Shown here: positions 15,448-23,647 of the stretch, in pieces | Position numbering within the stretch: position 1 is the stretch's first letter | Layout: the number at the start of each line of letters is the position of its first letter | DNA from: Candidatus Devosia phytovorans | GTDB taxonomy: Bacteria; Pseudomonadota; Alphaproteobacteria; Rhizobiales; Devosiaceae | Assembly (NCBI GenBank): GCA_029202405.1 | Contig: CP119312.1 | Span: 1,989,001 to 2,053,000, forward strand | Direction of reading: 5' to 3' | DNA: 64,000 bases | Translations under genes and position numbers: made by a program | The notes under the pieces: generated by a model | The model's input: only the letters and a program-made list of their open reading frames with translations | The model's database searches: none | Told to the model about the DNA's origin: nothing

Positions 15448-16173
15448 ATGACAATCTCAAAGGACATTTCAGGCGGCGTCGCGCTGTGGCGACGGATCGC
15501 AGATGCGATCCGTCTCGATATCGTCGGCGGCAAGCTGGCGGACGGCGATCGCCTGCCCACGGAAGCCATTCTGGCGGAACGATTTTCCGCAAATCGCCAC
15601 ACGGTGCGCCGGGCCCTGGCCGTGCTGGCCGATGAGGGCGTGGTCGGCGCCGAGCAGGGGCGCGGCACCTTTGTACGCAGCGCCAAGAGGCTGAGCTATC
15701 CGATCGGAAAACGCACGCGATTTCGCGAAGGGCTCAAAGGGCAGGCTCGCGATTTCATGTCGCTCAGTCTTAGCCATCGCCTCGAAAATGCCAGTGCCGC
15801 GGTGGCGCAGGGCCTGGGCATCAAACCCGGGGCCAAGGTGGTACGCACCGAGGGGCTGACCATGGCCGATGGCGTGCCGATGTCGCGCTCGACGACATGG
15901 CTGAGCTATCGCCGCTTTGCCGATTTTGGCGAGCGGCTGGCCGCGGCACAGTCTTTCACCATGGCCTTCCAAAGCTATGGTATTGCCGACTATTCCCGCG
16001 CATCGACGCGCATATCCGCACGCCACGCCGATGTGGAAGAGACCAAGTTGTTGAAACTCGTTCCAGGCGCCATCGTGCTGGTCTCGGAAGCGGTCGACGT
16101 CGATGCCGAAGGCGAGCCGATTTCCTATGCGCTGAGCCGGTTTCCGGCGGAGCGAATGGAACTGGTGGTCTAG
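15448..16173 (+). CDS. phnF: GntR-family regulator PhnF
   Basis: A 241-residue regulator of the HutC branch. The N-terminal winged helix (about 8-80) contains IVGGKLADGDRLPTEAIL, FSANRHTVRRALAVLADEG and QGRGTFV. The C-terminal UTRA-type ligand domain includes FREGLKGQAR, GLTMADGVPMSRSTTWLSY and ISYALSRFPAERMELVV. Its position, divergent from phnG, identifies it as PhnF, a repressor of phosphonate genes that probably senses a phosphate-related ligand. Its stop codon is in the CTAG tetranucleotide shared with the convergent phnN. Confidence 0.93.
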   Translation: MTISKDISGGVALWRRIADAIRLDIVGGKLADGDRLPTEAILAERFSANRHTVRRALAVLADEGVVGAEQGRGTFVRSAKRLSYPIGKRTRFREGLKGQARDFMSLSLSHRLENASAAVAQGLGIKPGAKVVRTEGLTMADGVPMSRSTTWLSYRRFADFGERLAAAQSFTMAFQSYGIADYSRASTRISARHADVEETKLLKLVPGAIVLVSEAVDVDAEGEPISYALSRFPAERMELVV

Positions 16174-16730
16174 GCTTTTACCAGCCCGGCAGCATCCTGC
16201 AGCAGGGCGACAAACCGCTCGCCAGCGGCGGCAAGATCGCCGGAATTGTCGATATTGATGGTGCTGGCGGGTAACGTATCGCTGACCTTTCGGTCGAGTC
16301 TTTTGCCAATCGATTCAGGGGTTTCGCGGCCGCGGGCGGCAAGGCGCCGTTCCAGCACGTCGCGGTCGGCGGTGACCGAAACGACCAGCGCATCCGGATA
16401 GCGCTCCATCAGCGCCGGGATGACGCTGCGGGAGAGATTGGCAACCACCACCCGCCCTGCCCCGATCTCGTCTTCGAGCGCGATGGGCAGGCCATAGCGC
16501 AAGCCATGGGCATCCCAGTTGAGCGCGAAGCGCCCATCGGCCTCGGCCGCGGCGAAGTCGGCCACGGTCAGACTGTCATGATCCTCGCTGCCGCCATCGG
16601 CCTCGCGCGTCACCACGCGACGCACGAATTTGACGCGGCCGGATGCTTCCAGCCGCGCGCGGGCAAAGCCGATCAGGCTGTCCTTGCCGACCCCGCTCGG
16701 TCCGACGACGGCGACGAAAGTTCCAGTCAT
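16170..16730 (-). CDS. phnN: Ribose 1,5-bisphosphate phosphokinase
   Basis: A 186-residue P-loop kinase of the guanylate-kinase fold with Walker A GPSGVGKDSL (10-19), VVTREADGGSEDH, FALNWDAHGLRYGLP and the LID-like RRLAARGRETPESIGKRL. It converts ribose 1,5-bisphosphate from the C-P lyase pathway to PRPP. Its ATG overlaps the end of phnM by 4 bases. The stop codon overlaps that of phnF in a shared CTAG (16170-16173). Confidence 0.94.
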   Translation of the reverse strand: MTGTFVAVVGPSGVGKDSLIGFARARLEASGRVKFVRRVVTREADGGSEDHDSLTVADFAAAEADGRFALNWDAHGLRYGLPIALEDEIGAGRVVVANLSRSVIPALMERYPDALVVSVTADRDVLERRLAARGRETPESIGKRLDRKVSDTLPASTINIDNSGDLAAAGERFVALLQDAAGLVKA

Positions 16731-17875
16731 ATCACGCGCTTGCCCTGGCGCCAGACGGTCAGAACGATAGGAATGCCATCTTCGACGCGCACATGCACGA
16801 AGTCGGCGCGCTTGCCCACGGCGATCTCGCCGCGGTCATCAAACCCGGCCGCTTCGGCCGGCCGCTTGGTGACCAGCTGAATGGCTTTCGCGAGGCTTAT
16901 CCCCGGTACATTCTCGGCGAGCGAGAATGCCGACTGGAGCATGGAAAAGGGAATGTAGTCGGACGAGATGATGTCGAGCAGATCGGCTTCGGCCAGGGCA
17001 CGGGCGGAGACATTGCCGGAGTGCGAACTGCCACGCACGATATTGGGGCCGCCCATCAGGATGGAGAGCCCAGCCTGTCGCGAGGCCTTCGCGGCTTCGA
17101 CGGTGGTGGGGAATTCGGCAATATGCAGGCCGAGATCCACCGCCTCCTCAACATGGGCGCGGGTGGCATCGTCATGGCTGGCGAGCACAATGCCGCGGTC
17201 GTGGCAGAGCTGGGAGATGGCGCGGCGATGCGGGCCGGAATAGGCCTGCGACTGGGCATTGCGGCGCTCGGAAAAGGCATCGAGCTCCGCGTTGCTCATC
17301 TTGGTCTTGCCCTGGTAATAGGCCTTGTAGGCATCTAGGCTGGCAAACTGCCGCTGGCCCGGGGCGTGGTCCATGAGCGACGCCAGGCGCACCAGCGGAT
17401 CATCCTGGATGGCGGTGAAGCTCTCGAGGCAGTCGGGCGCCGAGACTTCGCAGCGCAGGTGGATGTGGTGCTCGGCGCGCAGGCGGCCGGCCTCGCCGCC
17501 CGCACGGATGGCGCCGGCCAGAATGCGCATTTCCTCGGCGCTGACATCGGTATCCTCGTCAAGGCCGATGCGGATGGCGTCGAGCACGGTGGTAATGCCG
17601 GAAGCGGCGATCTGGGCGTCATGCGCCTGGACGGCAGCAACGGGATTCCAGCGCACTTTGGGACGCGGCGCGTAGTGCGTTTCGAGGTGATCGGTATGCA
17701 GTTCGACCAGGCCCGGGATCAAATAGTCGCCTTCGAGATCCACGCCGGTGCGGCTGGCTTCACCGATATCGGTGATGATGCCGCCATCGACGCGGACCGA
17801 ACCTTCGAAAACCTGGTCAGCCAGAACCATGCGGGCATTGGTGAGGACGAGATCCCCAAGGGCGACAGAGTTCAT
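16727..17875 (-). CDS. phnM: Alpha-D-ribose 1-methylphosphonate 5-triphosphate diphosphatase
   Basis: An amidohydrolase-superfamily enzyme, 382 residues from the ATG at 17875; in-frame ATGs at 17887 and 17926 are alternatives and none has a strong ribosome site. Metal ligands are visible in LVELHTDHLETH, the carbamylated or bridging residue region HHIHLRCEVS, HDDATRAHV and the Asp of SSDYIPFSML. GGPNIVRGSSHSGN is a PhnM hallmark. It removes pyrophosphate from ribose 1-methylphosphonate 5-triphosphate before cleavage by PhnJ. phnM-phnN form a separate leftward unit; a TTGTCTA half-site about 80 bases upstream resembles the arms of the operator at 15384. Confidence 0.94.
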   Translation of the reverse strand: MNSVALGDLVLTNARMVLADQVFEGSVRVDGGIITDIGEASRTGVDLEGDYLIPGLVELHTDHLETHYAPRPKVRWNPVAAVQAHDAQIAASGITTVLDAIRIGLDEDTDVSAEEMRILAGAIRAGGEAGRLRAEHHIHLRCEVSAPDCLESFTAIQDDPLVRLASLMDHAPGQRQFASLDAYKAYYQGKTKMSNAELDAFSERRNAQSQAYSGPHRRAISQLCHDRGIVLASHDDATRAHVEEAVDLGLHIAEFPTTVEAAKASRQAGLSILMGGPNIVRGSSHSGNVSARALAEADLLDIISSDYIPFSMLQSAFSLAENVPGISLAKAIQLVTKRPAEAAGFDDRGEIAVGKRADFVHVRVEDGIPIVLTVWRQGKRVI

Positions 17876-18025
17876 GATCGAGGACATTCCGGCTGGGTTC
17901 ACTGACGAGAAGCTGCGGTAACCCATATAGATGACAATTTGGCGACCATGGCAAATTTGTCTACTGGATTCGACATCTCGAGCAATGCCGAAGGAGATGG
18001 GCGACGCGTGGCGCCGCCCGATCCA

Positions 18026-18613
18026 TCAGCGTGCGTCGAAGAGTTCGCGCGCCAGCTTGAGGCATTCCTGATAGGCGCCGAGATCGGTCAACAGTTGATC
18101 CGGAGCCACGTCGCGGCGCACCAGTTGGCCGCCGATGGCAGCGATGCCGCCGTCATACATCAGGTTATCCACCATGCCGTGATCCTCGATCATCAGGCCG
18201 TCGGCACCGCGCAGCACGCCCTGGGCGTCCTTTTCGGCCTTGCTGCCATAATAGTCCTCGAGCAGCCGATCGTAGTAGAGCTTGCTGGTATTGGTATAGC
18301 CAAAGACCGGCTTGCCGAGAGCGATCATGAAACCAACTTCATAGCCCGTGCCGACATCGGCCGAAATGCCGCGGAAGGGCGTGAGGTTGGCGATGCAGAA
18401 ATCGGCATCGCGCATCATCTTCTCGTTGGCGGCACTGATCTGGCGGCCGAATTCGAAGGGTGTGGCGCCTGTCGGATCGAGGTCGTTCTCAGCCATTGTG
18501 CTGGGGAAAAAACCTTCCGCCAAAGCCATTTCGCCCTTGATGCGCATCTGGTCGAAACCGTTCGGAAGGAAGACCTCCGGCCCGGCGATATAGACCTTGT
18601 GGGTCGGGCTCAT
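18026..18613 (-). CDS. Nucleoside 2-deoxyribosyltransferase family protein
   Basis: A 195-residue protein of the NDT fold (PF05014 type). The N-terminal strand and loop are VYIAGPEVFLP, the acidic active-site stretch is DFCIANLTPFRG, and the family's catalytic-Glu region is GTGYEVGFMIALGKP. The C-terminal NLMYDGGI region resembles other members. Members transfer deoxyribose between bases or hydrolyse nucleoside and nucleotide N-glycosidic bonds. It overlaps the upstream gene by 4 bases and is the last gene of an ABC-importer operon, so salvage of an imported base or nucleoside is the likely role. Substrate unknown. Confidence 0.87.
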   Translation of the reverse strand: MSPTHKVYIAGPEVFLPNGFDQMRIKGEMALAEGFFPSTMAENDLDPTGATPFEFGRQISAANEKMMRDADFCIANLTPFRGISADVGTGYEVGFMIALGKPVFGYTNTSKLYYDRLLEDYYGSKAEKDAQGVLRGADGLMIEDHGMVDNLMYDGGIAAIGGQLVRRDVAPDQLLTDLGAYQECLKLARELFDAR

Positions 18614-19188
18614 GTGAGCTTGCCGTCGGCGAGTGCCTTCAGGATCCAGTCCTTGTAGCTCTGGTCCTTGTCTTCGATCTCGGGAATGACCTTAGAGGCC
18701 TCCGTCATGAAGAACAGGTAGTCGCGCCCCATTTCCTGGCCACGGCGCGTGTGCATGTCGAGCGCGACATCGGGTATCTCGGGCAGGTTTTCGCCGAGCT
18801 CGATTGAACGCTTAGCCCAGTTGACCATGTCGTCGCTGGTACGGTCCTTCTTGGAGCCGGTCAGCAGGCGAATAGCATGAGCGGCGAAGAGGAATCGATC
18901 ACCGGCGGGGCGCGGGTAGCGCAGATGCTGCTGGTAAAGCGTCTCGACCAGGACGGGCGCGTCGACGTTGCCGAAACCGATGTCTTCGACGGCGATCACG
19001 CAAAGGCGCGACCACATCATTTCTTCCATTTCGGGGCTGGTGATGAACATTTCCCAGGCGAGGAGCAGGACGTTCTGCGTCATGCCACGACGGGTGCACT
19101 TCTGCAGCGCCGAGATGACTTCGTCAGCGGCAAAGCCATGTTCGGTGGTGGTGCGCTGCCACGGATCGGGCGGCTGCTGGACTTTCAT
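18610..19188 (-). CDS. Free-standing RarA/MgsA C-terminal-like protein
   Basis: A 192-residue protein starting at the ATG at 19188 behind AGGAG. It lacks Walker motifs. The stretch RLCVIAVEDIGFGNVDAPVLV resembles the conserved R-L-x(3)-A-x-EDIG segment of the AAA-lid and tetramerisation region of RarA/MgsA, and IPDVALDMHTRRGQEMGRDY resembles the later VPLHLRNAP..MKELGYG region. The match is by eye. It therefore seems to be the C-terminal half of that architecture without its ATPase. Its fixed place between an ABC importer and a deoxyribosyltransferase argues for a role in the same salvage pathway rather than in replication. No biochemical function can be named. Confidence 0.7.
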   Translation of the reverse strand: MKVQQPPDPWQRTTTEHGFAADEVISALQKCTRRGMTQNVLLLAWEMFITSPEMEEMMWSRLCVIAVEDIGFGNVDAPVLVETLYQQHLRYPRPAGDRFLFAAHAIRLLTGSKKDRTSDDMVNWAKRSIELGENLPEIPDVALDMHTRRGQEMGRDYLFFMTEASKVIPEIEDKDQSYKDWILKALADGKLT

Positions 19189-19216
19189 GATGGACTCCTG
19201 AGAGGTGAGAGAAGAG

Positions 19217-19963
19217 TTATCTCCACAGCGCGTCGATGCGCCGTTCGGCCGACATAACCAGTCCGAAGACAATGACGGCGGTGATGGTGGCGATGATCGA
19301 GGTGCCGAAGGCGCGCTCCATGGCTAAGCGCCCGGCGGCCTCGCGGAACATGAAGCCCAGGCCCGAGGTCCCCATGAGCAGTTCGGCGAGAATGGCTGCC
19401 AGCACGGCTTCGGGCGCGGTTAGGCGCAGGGCGACCATCATATTGGGCACGGCGGCCGGCATGACGAGGCGCAAAAAGCGCTGCCAGGGGCTGGCGCCCA
19501 GCACCTTGAACAGGTCATCGCTGCCGGGCGGCAGGGATTTGAGCCCTGCCCCAACGAAGACGAAGGTCGGGAAGAAGGCAGCGATCGCAACGATGGCGAC
19601 TTCCGTGCGCATGTCATAGCCGAGCAGGCGTGCCAGGATCGGGATCAGGGCCACAACTGGAATTGAGGAAAAAATCAGCCCGAGCGGCGTGAGCAGGCCA
19701 TTCAGCAGGCGGGAGGCCCAGGCGGCCAGCGACAGCAGCACGCCAGTGAGGAGACCAAAGGCCAGCCCGAGGACAGCGACAAGGAAGGTCTTGCCCGCAT
19801 TGCCGGCATAAATGGCCGGATTGGCGACGAGGTCAGATGCAACACTGAATGGGCTTGGCAGAACGATTGCATTGAGCCCCGAGATGCTGACCCAGGCCTG
19901 CCAGAGCAGGAGAATGCCGAGCACGCCCCAGTAGCGCGAGAAAAAGGTGCGCAGGCCGCTCAT
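19217..19963 (-). CDS. ABC transporter permease (SsuC/ThiX-like), second subunit
   Basis: A 248-residue permease from the ATG at 19963 that overlaps the stop codon of the other permease (ATGA). About six helices are visible. The cytoplasmic coupling segment is LPPGSDDLFKVLGASPWQRFLRLVMPAAVPNMMV, in the EAA position, followed by RLTAPEAVLAAILAELLMGTSGLG. The family imports sulfonates, taurine, thiamine pyrimidine precursors and related small molecules. It is paired with the permease upstream to form a heterodimer. Confidence 0.85.
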   Translation of the reverse strand: MSGLRTFFSRYWGVLGILLLWQAWVSISGLNAIVLPSPFSVASDLVANPAIYAGNAGKTFLVAVLGLAFGLLTGVLLSLAAWASRLLNGLLTPLGLIFSSIPVVALIPILARLLGYDMRTEVAIVAIAAFFPTFVFVGAGLKSLPPGSDDLFKVLGASPWQRFLRLVMPAAVPNMMVALRLTAPEAVLAAILAELLMGTSGLGFMFREAAGRLAMERAFGTSIIATITAVIVFGLVMSAERRIDALWR

Positions 19964-20718
19964 TGGAACCGTCCGTAAACAAGACGCTCGACGAGGCTCA
20001 TCAGGCCGAAGAGCACGAGCGAGGCCGTGGTGACAATCAGTACGGCGCTCCAGAGCAGCGGGATCTGGAAGTTCTGCATGGCCGAGACCATCAGCAGGCC
20101 AAGTCCGCGCGAGGCGCCGAACCATTCACCGACAATGGTGCCAATGAAGGCCACGGGAATGGCCAGCTTCATGCCCGAGACCAGTGCTGGAAGGGCGGCC
20201 GGCAGTTCGAGGCGGCGAAAGCGTTTCACAGGGCTTGAGCCGAGCGCAGTGAACAGGTCGCGATGGGTATGGCTGGCAGCCTTGAGACCAGAGGTGGTGG
20301 CCACGTAGATCATGTAGAAGACGCCCAGCGCCGAGATGGCGGGCGGTGTCAGGTCGCGATTGGCCAGCACCATGAAAACCGGCGCCAGAGCCACCAGCGG
20401 TACGGCGTGGATGAAGGCGATCAGGCGATCGAGGCCCGGCCGCATCATTGGCAGCACCTGTCCCAGCATGGCGGCGGCGACACCACTCAGGATGCCAACG
20501 AAATAGCCGATGGCGACCGAGGCGAAGCTGGCCAGCATGGCGCGGACGAACAGCGTCTGCCGCGCGGGATCGGCAATGAACATCAGCACGTCGGTCAGCG
20601 GCGGCCAGGTCATGCCGGCAAGGCGATAGGAGCCGATCACCTGCCAAATGGCCAGAAACAGGCCGACGCCGAGTACGCCCAGGACGAGGCGATGCGTGGT
20701 TTCACTGCGCAGGATCAT
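19960..20718 (-). CDS. ABC transporter permease (SsuC/ThiX-like), first subunit
   Basis: A 252-residue inner-membrane permease of the same BPD_transp_1 type as its neighbour. The coupling motif lies in LKAASHTHRDLFTALGSSPVKRFRRLELPAALPALVSGMKLA, followed by VAFIGTIVGEWFGASRGLG. The start at 20718 overlaps the end of the ATPase gene by 4 bases. The two permeases differ clearly in sequence, so the transporter uses unlike subunits. Confidence 0.85.
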   Translation of the reverse strand: MILRSETTHRLVLGVLGVGLFLAIWQVIGSYRLAGMTWPPLTDVLMFIADPARQTLFVRAMLASFASVAIGYFVGILSGVAAAMLGQVLPMMRPGLDRLIAFIHAVPLVALAPVFMVLANRDLTPPAISALGVFYMIYVATTSGLKAASHTHRDLFTALGSSPVKRFRRLELPAALPALVSGMKLAIPVAFIGTIVGEWFGASRGLGLLMVSAMQNFQIPLLWSAVLIVTTASLVLFGLMSLVERLVYGRFQ

Positions 20719-21491
20719 GGTGTGGCCAGTTCCGGCTCCAGCGCCAGAGTCAGTTCGTCGACCAATTGATGGAAGCCAGGTTCGCGCATGACCACAGGGA
20801 GGCGCGGGCGGGCGAACGGGATTTTGATGTCGCGGATGATGCGCCCCGGACGACCGCTCATGACGATGACGCGATCGGCCAGGAAGAGCGCTTCATCGAC
20901 GGAATGGGTGACGAGGAGCGTGGTGATCTGCTGCGCGCTCCAGATGCGCTGCAGCTCAAGATTCATCTGCCGGCGCGTAACGGCGTCGAGGGCCCCGAAA
21001 GGCTCATCCAGTAGGAGGACGTCGGGCTGGAGGGTCAATGCCCGCGCAATGGAAGCACGCTGTCGCATCCCTCCGGACAGTTGGCGCGGACGGGCCTTCT
21101 CGAAGCCGGCGAGACCGACCAGGGCGATGAGCTCGTGAACACGGGCTTCGTCGACCTTGCGGCCAGCAACCTGGAAGGGCAGCGCGACGTTGGAAAAAAT
21201 GTCGAGCCAGGGCAGCAGTGCGTGATCCTGGAAAGCTACGCCGAGGCGATGCGTCTTGCTCAGGGCCTGGGGCTCCCTGCCCTCAATGCTGACACGGCCG
21301 GTGCTGGGCGTCTCAAGGGCCGCGGCCAGTCGCAGAATGGTGCTTTTGCCGCATCCGGAGGGACCGAGCAGCGCCACGAATTCGCCCTTGCCGATGCTGA
21401 GATCGATCTCGCTGAGCGCGGTCAACTGCTGGCCATTGTCGAGGACAAAGTCCTTGCTGACACGGTCGAGGCGGATGGCGGCTTCGGTCAT
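20715..21491 (-). CDS. ABC transporter ATP-binding protein (SsuB/ThiZ-like)
   Basis: A 258-residue ATPase from the ATG at 21491. It has Walker A GPSGCGKST, Q-loop GVAFQDHALLPWL, signature LSGGMRQRASIARA, Walker B VLLLDEPFGALD and H-loop VTHSVDEA. The VAFQDHALLPWLDIFSNV stretch is typical of nitrate/sulfonate/taurine-type importers. It lies between the binding protein and permease genes of the operon. No strong ribosome site precedes this ATG, but a longer reading has no family resemblance. Confidence 0.87.
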   Translation of the reverse strand: MTEAAIRLDRVSKDFVLDNGQQLTALSEIDLSIGKGEFVALLGPSGCGKSTILRLAAALETPSTGRVSIEGREPQALSKTHRLGVAFQDHALLPWLDIFSNVALPFQVAGRKVDEARVHELIALVGLAGFEKARPRQLSGGMRQRASIARALTLQPDVLLLDEPFGALDAVTRRQMNLELQRIWSAQQITTLLVTHSVDEALFLADRVIVMSGRPGRIIRDIKIPFARPRLPVVMREPGFHQLVDELTLALEPELATP

Positions 21492-21555
21492 ATTGCGGTC
21501 CGGCAGGAAAAGTGCGGTGACGGCTAGAGGCGCCGCCACCGCAGTCAGGAAAGAA

Positions 21556-22593
21556 TCAGGCCTTGAGGGCCGCGATGGCTTCTTCCAGCGGGCCAAGGTC
21601 GACGATCTCGGACGACGTGGGAATGGCTTCGATGCCCGAGGCCCTGGCGATTTCGGCAATGGTGGTATCCACCACGGCCGGGTCGAACCAGAAGGGGCCG
21701 GGAGCGCCCGGCGCCTCGATCAGTGGCTGGCCAAGCTCGTTCTGGCGGACCTGCTGGGCCAGTTCGAGGCCGAAATCGGCGCCATACTTGCTGATGATCA
21801 GCTCGGCAGCGACCTTGGGGTCCTTGCCATTCTCGATCCAGCCACGCAGCAGCGCCTTGAGATAGCCCACGACCAGCGGACGGTTCTCTTCGACATATTT
21901 GCGGTCGGCAACGATGATGCCGGCCGGGGTCGAATAGCCAAGGTCGCTCATCAGCGTGACGAAGAAGTCTTTGTCGCGCTCAAGACCCATGTTTTCCAGG
22001 GTGATCGGCTGGTTGGTGGCAAAGGCGAAATAGGCATCGCCATCACCGGCCACCAGCGGCTCGGGCGAGAATCCGGTTGGCACGAGGGTGTATTCAAGCG
22101 GCAGGCCGGCCGTGGTCAGGATGAAGTCGACCGTGTTCTTGTCAGCAGGCATCTGGTTGAGGATGCGGGCGCCGACGAGGTCCTTGGGCTCCCTGACCGG
22201 GTGGGCGGCCATGGAGATCAAGGCAGCGGGACTAGTGGGGAAGGCAGCGCCGAGAACGACAAAGTCATTGCCGCGGGCGAGAGCTTCAAACAGCGGGATC
22301 CAGTCGGCGCCGGCATAGTTGGCGTCGCCGGCAGCCAGCGAGACCAGCACGCCAGGAGCGTTCGGGCCGCCGGGCGTATAGCTGATGTCGATGCCTTCCT
22401 CAGCGAAATAGCCATTCTCGATGGCGATCCAAAGACCCGCATATTCGGCGTTCGGGATCCAGCCGAGGGCCGTGGTGACTGGCGCACCGGCCTGAGCGAC
22501 GGACCAGCCGGGTATGCTCATGGCCAGGCCGGTGCCAGCCATGCCCACAAGCATCTGGCGACGGGTGAGAGAAAGAGATGGCAGCTTGCTCAT
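21556..22593 (-). CDS. ABC transporter substrate-binding protein (NMT1/THI5-like) with Tat-like signal
   Basis: A 345-residue periplasmic protein starting at the ATG at 22593, which follows AAGGAG. The N-terminus has a twin-arginine signal (SLTRRQMLVGMAGTGLAM, then a cleavage site near SVAQA). The mature part has LGWIPNAEYAGLWIAIENGYF, GVLVSLAAGDANYAGA and VGARILNQMPADKN, which resembles the NMT1/THI5 group of pyrimidine-precursor or sulfonate binding proteins. Together with the downstream deoxyribosyltransferase this points to uptake of a base, nucleoside or pyrimidine-like compound; that is an inference. First gene of a six-gene leftward operon, divergent from the RpiR-type regulator. Confidence 0.86.
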   Translation of the reverse strand: MSKLPSLSLTRRQMLVGMAGTGLAMSIPGWSVAQAGAPVTTALGWIPNAEYAGLWIAIENGYFAEEGIDISYTPGGPNAPGVLVSLAAGDANYAGADWIPLFEALARGNDFVVLGAAFPTSPAALISMAAHPVREPKDLVGARILNQMPADKNTVDFILTTAGLPLEYTLVPTGFSPEPLVAGDGDAYFAFATNQPITLENMGLERDKDFFVTLMSDLGYSTPAGIIVADRKYVEENRPLVVGYLKALLRGWIENGKDPKVAAELIISKYGADFGLELAQQVRQNELGQPLIEAPGAPGPFWFDPAVVDTTIAEIARASGIEAIPTSSEIVDLGPLEEAIAALKA

Positions 22594-22667
22594 ATGTCGG
22601 TACGCTCCTTGGCGACGAATGACTTGCGCCGTGAGCATCACGGCGTCCCCACCCTGAGATGTTGTTT

Positions 22668-22698
22668 TTGTTACATGGATTGATATCACCTGTAACAA
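22668..22698. promoter_or_regulatory. Inverted repeat in the regulator-transporter intergenic region
   Basis: TTGTTACA (22668-22675) and TGTAACAA (22691-22698) are perfect 8-base inverted arms with 15 bases between them, giving helical spacing of about two turns. It lies 75 bases upstream of the transporter operon and 15 bases before the regulator start. It is a likely operator for the RpiR-type protein. Confidence 0.7.
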
Positions 22699-22712
22699 GA
22701 GTTTCAAGTTTT

Positions 22713-23639
22713 GTGAGCACAGTTTTGGCAGAAAATTCGCGACGCACAAAAAATGGGCTTCCGGCTCAAACTTTGGTCGCGCAGCGCATCGCGCAGCACT
22801 ATCCGGAGCTGTCGTCAGCGCTGCGTCAGTTTGCCGACCACGTCCAGGCGGAACCGCTGACGCTGGCGCGGATGAGCATCCATGAGGCGGTGGAAACCGT
22901 GGGCGTATCGGTGGCGACCGCGAACCGTTTTGCGACCGCGATCGGCTTTTCCGGTTATGCCGAGTTTCGCAGTGAGCTGATCCGAGGGTTCGAGGCGCTG
23001 TTTGCCCCGGCAGAGCGGCTCAAGCAGAAACTGGCCGAGGGCGCGAGCCCGCAAGACGTGATGATCGCCTCGCTGCGGGAGGATATTGCCAATCTCGAAG
23101 CGACCATCGCCAACCTGACCGCCGCGCAGACCGACAAGGCGGTCGAGATGATCGTCAATGCGGAGCGCATCTATATTGCCGGATTCGAGAATGCCGCCAG
23201 CTTGGCCAATATTTTGGCGGTGGGACTGGAGCTGACGGGCAAGTCGGTGCGCACGGCCGAGAACGGTAGTGGTGTTGTTGGCGCGGCGCGGCAGCTGTTC
23301 AAGTTTGGCGAGAAGGATCTCGTCATCGCCATCGCCTTTTCCTTCTACATGCGCGACACGCTGGTAGTGACACAGCACGCCAGCCAGCATGGCATACCGG
23401 TGCTGGCGATCACAGACCACCTCAAATCGCCGCTGACGGCGATGAGCCGGATGGCGCTGCTGGTGGAGGCGCATCACGAGTTCAACCCACCCTCGGACAC
23501 CGCCATCCTTGGGCTGATCGAGGCGCTGGTGGCGGCCGTTGCGAGCAAGACGCCCAATGCTGCTGAGGTGGTGGAGAAGTTTGCTGCCTATACCTATCCG
23601 TGGATGATCAGCTCACCAATGGATTGGCCACCAGACTAA
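22713..23639 (+). CDS. MurR/RpiR-family transcriptional regulator
   Basis: A 308-residue regulator if the GTG at 22713 is used. The frame is open further upstream to an ATG at 22659, but that start would place the inverted repeat inside the gene, so the GTG is preferred; it has no strong ribosome site. An N-terminal HTH_6 domain (about 20-95; MSIHEAVETVGVSVATANRFATAIGFSGYAEFR) is followed by a SIS domain (about 135-270; ERIYIAGFENAASLANILAV, KDLVIAIAFSFYMRDTL, HGIPVLAITDH). SIS domains bind phosphosugars, so a sugar-phosphate such as deoxyribose phosphate could be the effector. It is divergent from the transporter operon it probably controls. Confidence 0.87.
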   Translation: MSTVLAENSRRTKNGLPAQTLVAQRIAQHYPELSSALRQFADHVQAEPLTLARMSIHEAVETVGVSVATANRFATAIGFSGYAEFRSELIRGFEALFAPAERLKQKLAEGASPQDVMIASLREDIANLEATIANLTAAQTDKAVEMIVNAERIYIAGFENAASLANILAVGLELTGKSVRTAENGSGVVGAARQLFKFGEKDLVIAIAFSFYMRDTLVVTQHASQHGIPVLAITDHLKSPLTAMSRMALLVEAHHEFNPPSDTAILGLIEALVAAVASKTPNAAEVVEKFAAYTYPWMISSPMDWPPD

Positions 23640-23647
23640 TCGCCGGT

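Noticed and set aside
17928..17963. Full PhnF operator at phnM
   Set aside because: Only the TTGTCTA arm is exact; the other side (TAGATGACAA) has a two-base insertion, so it is noted as a half-site only.
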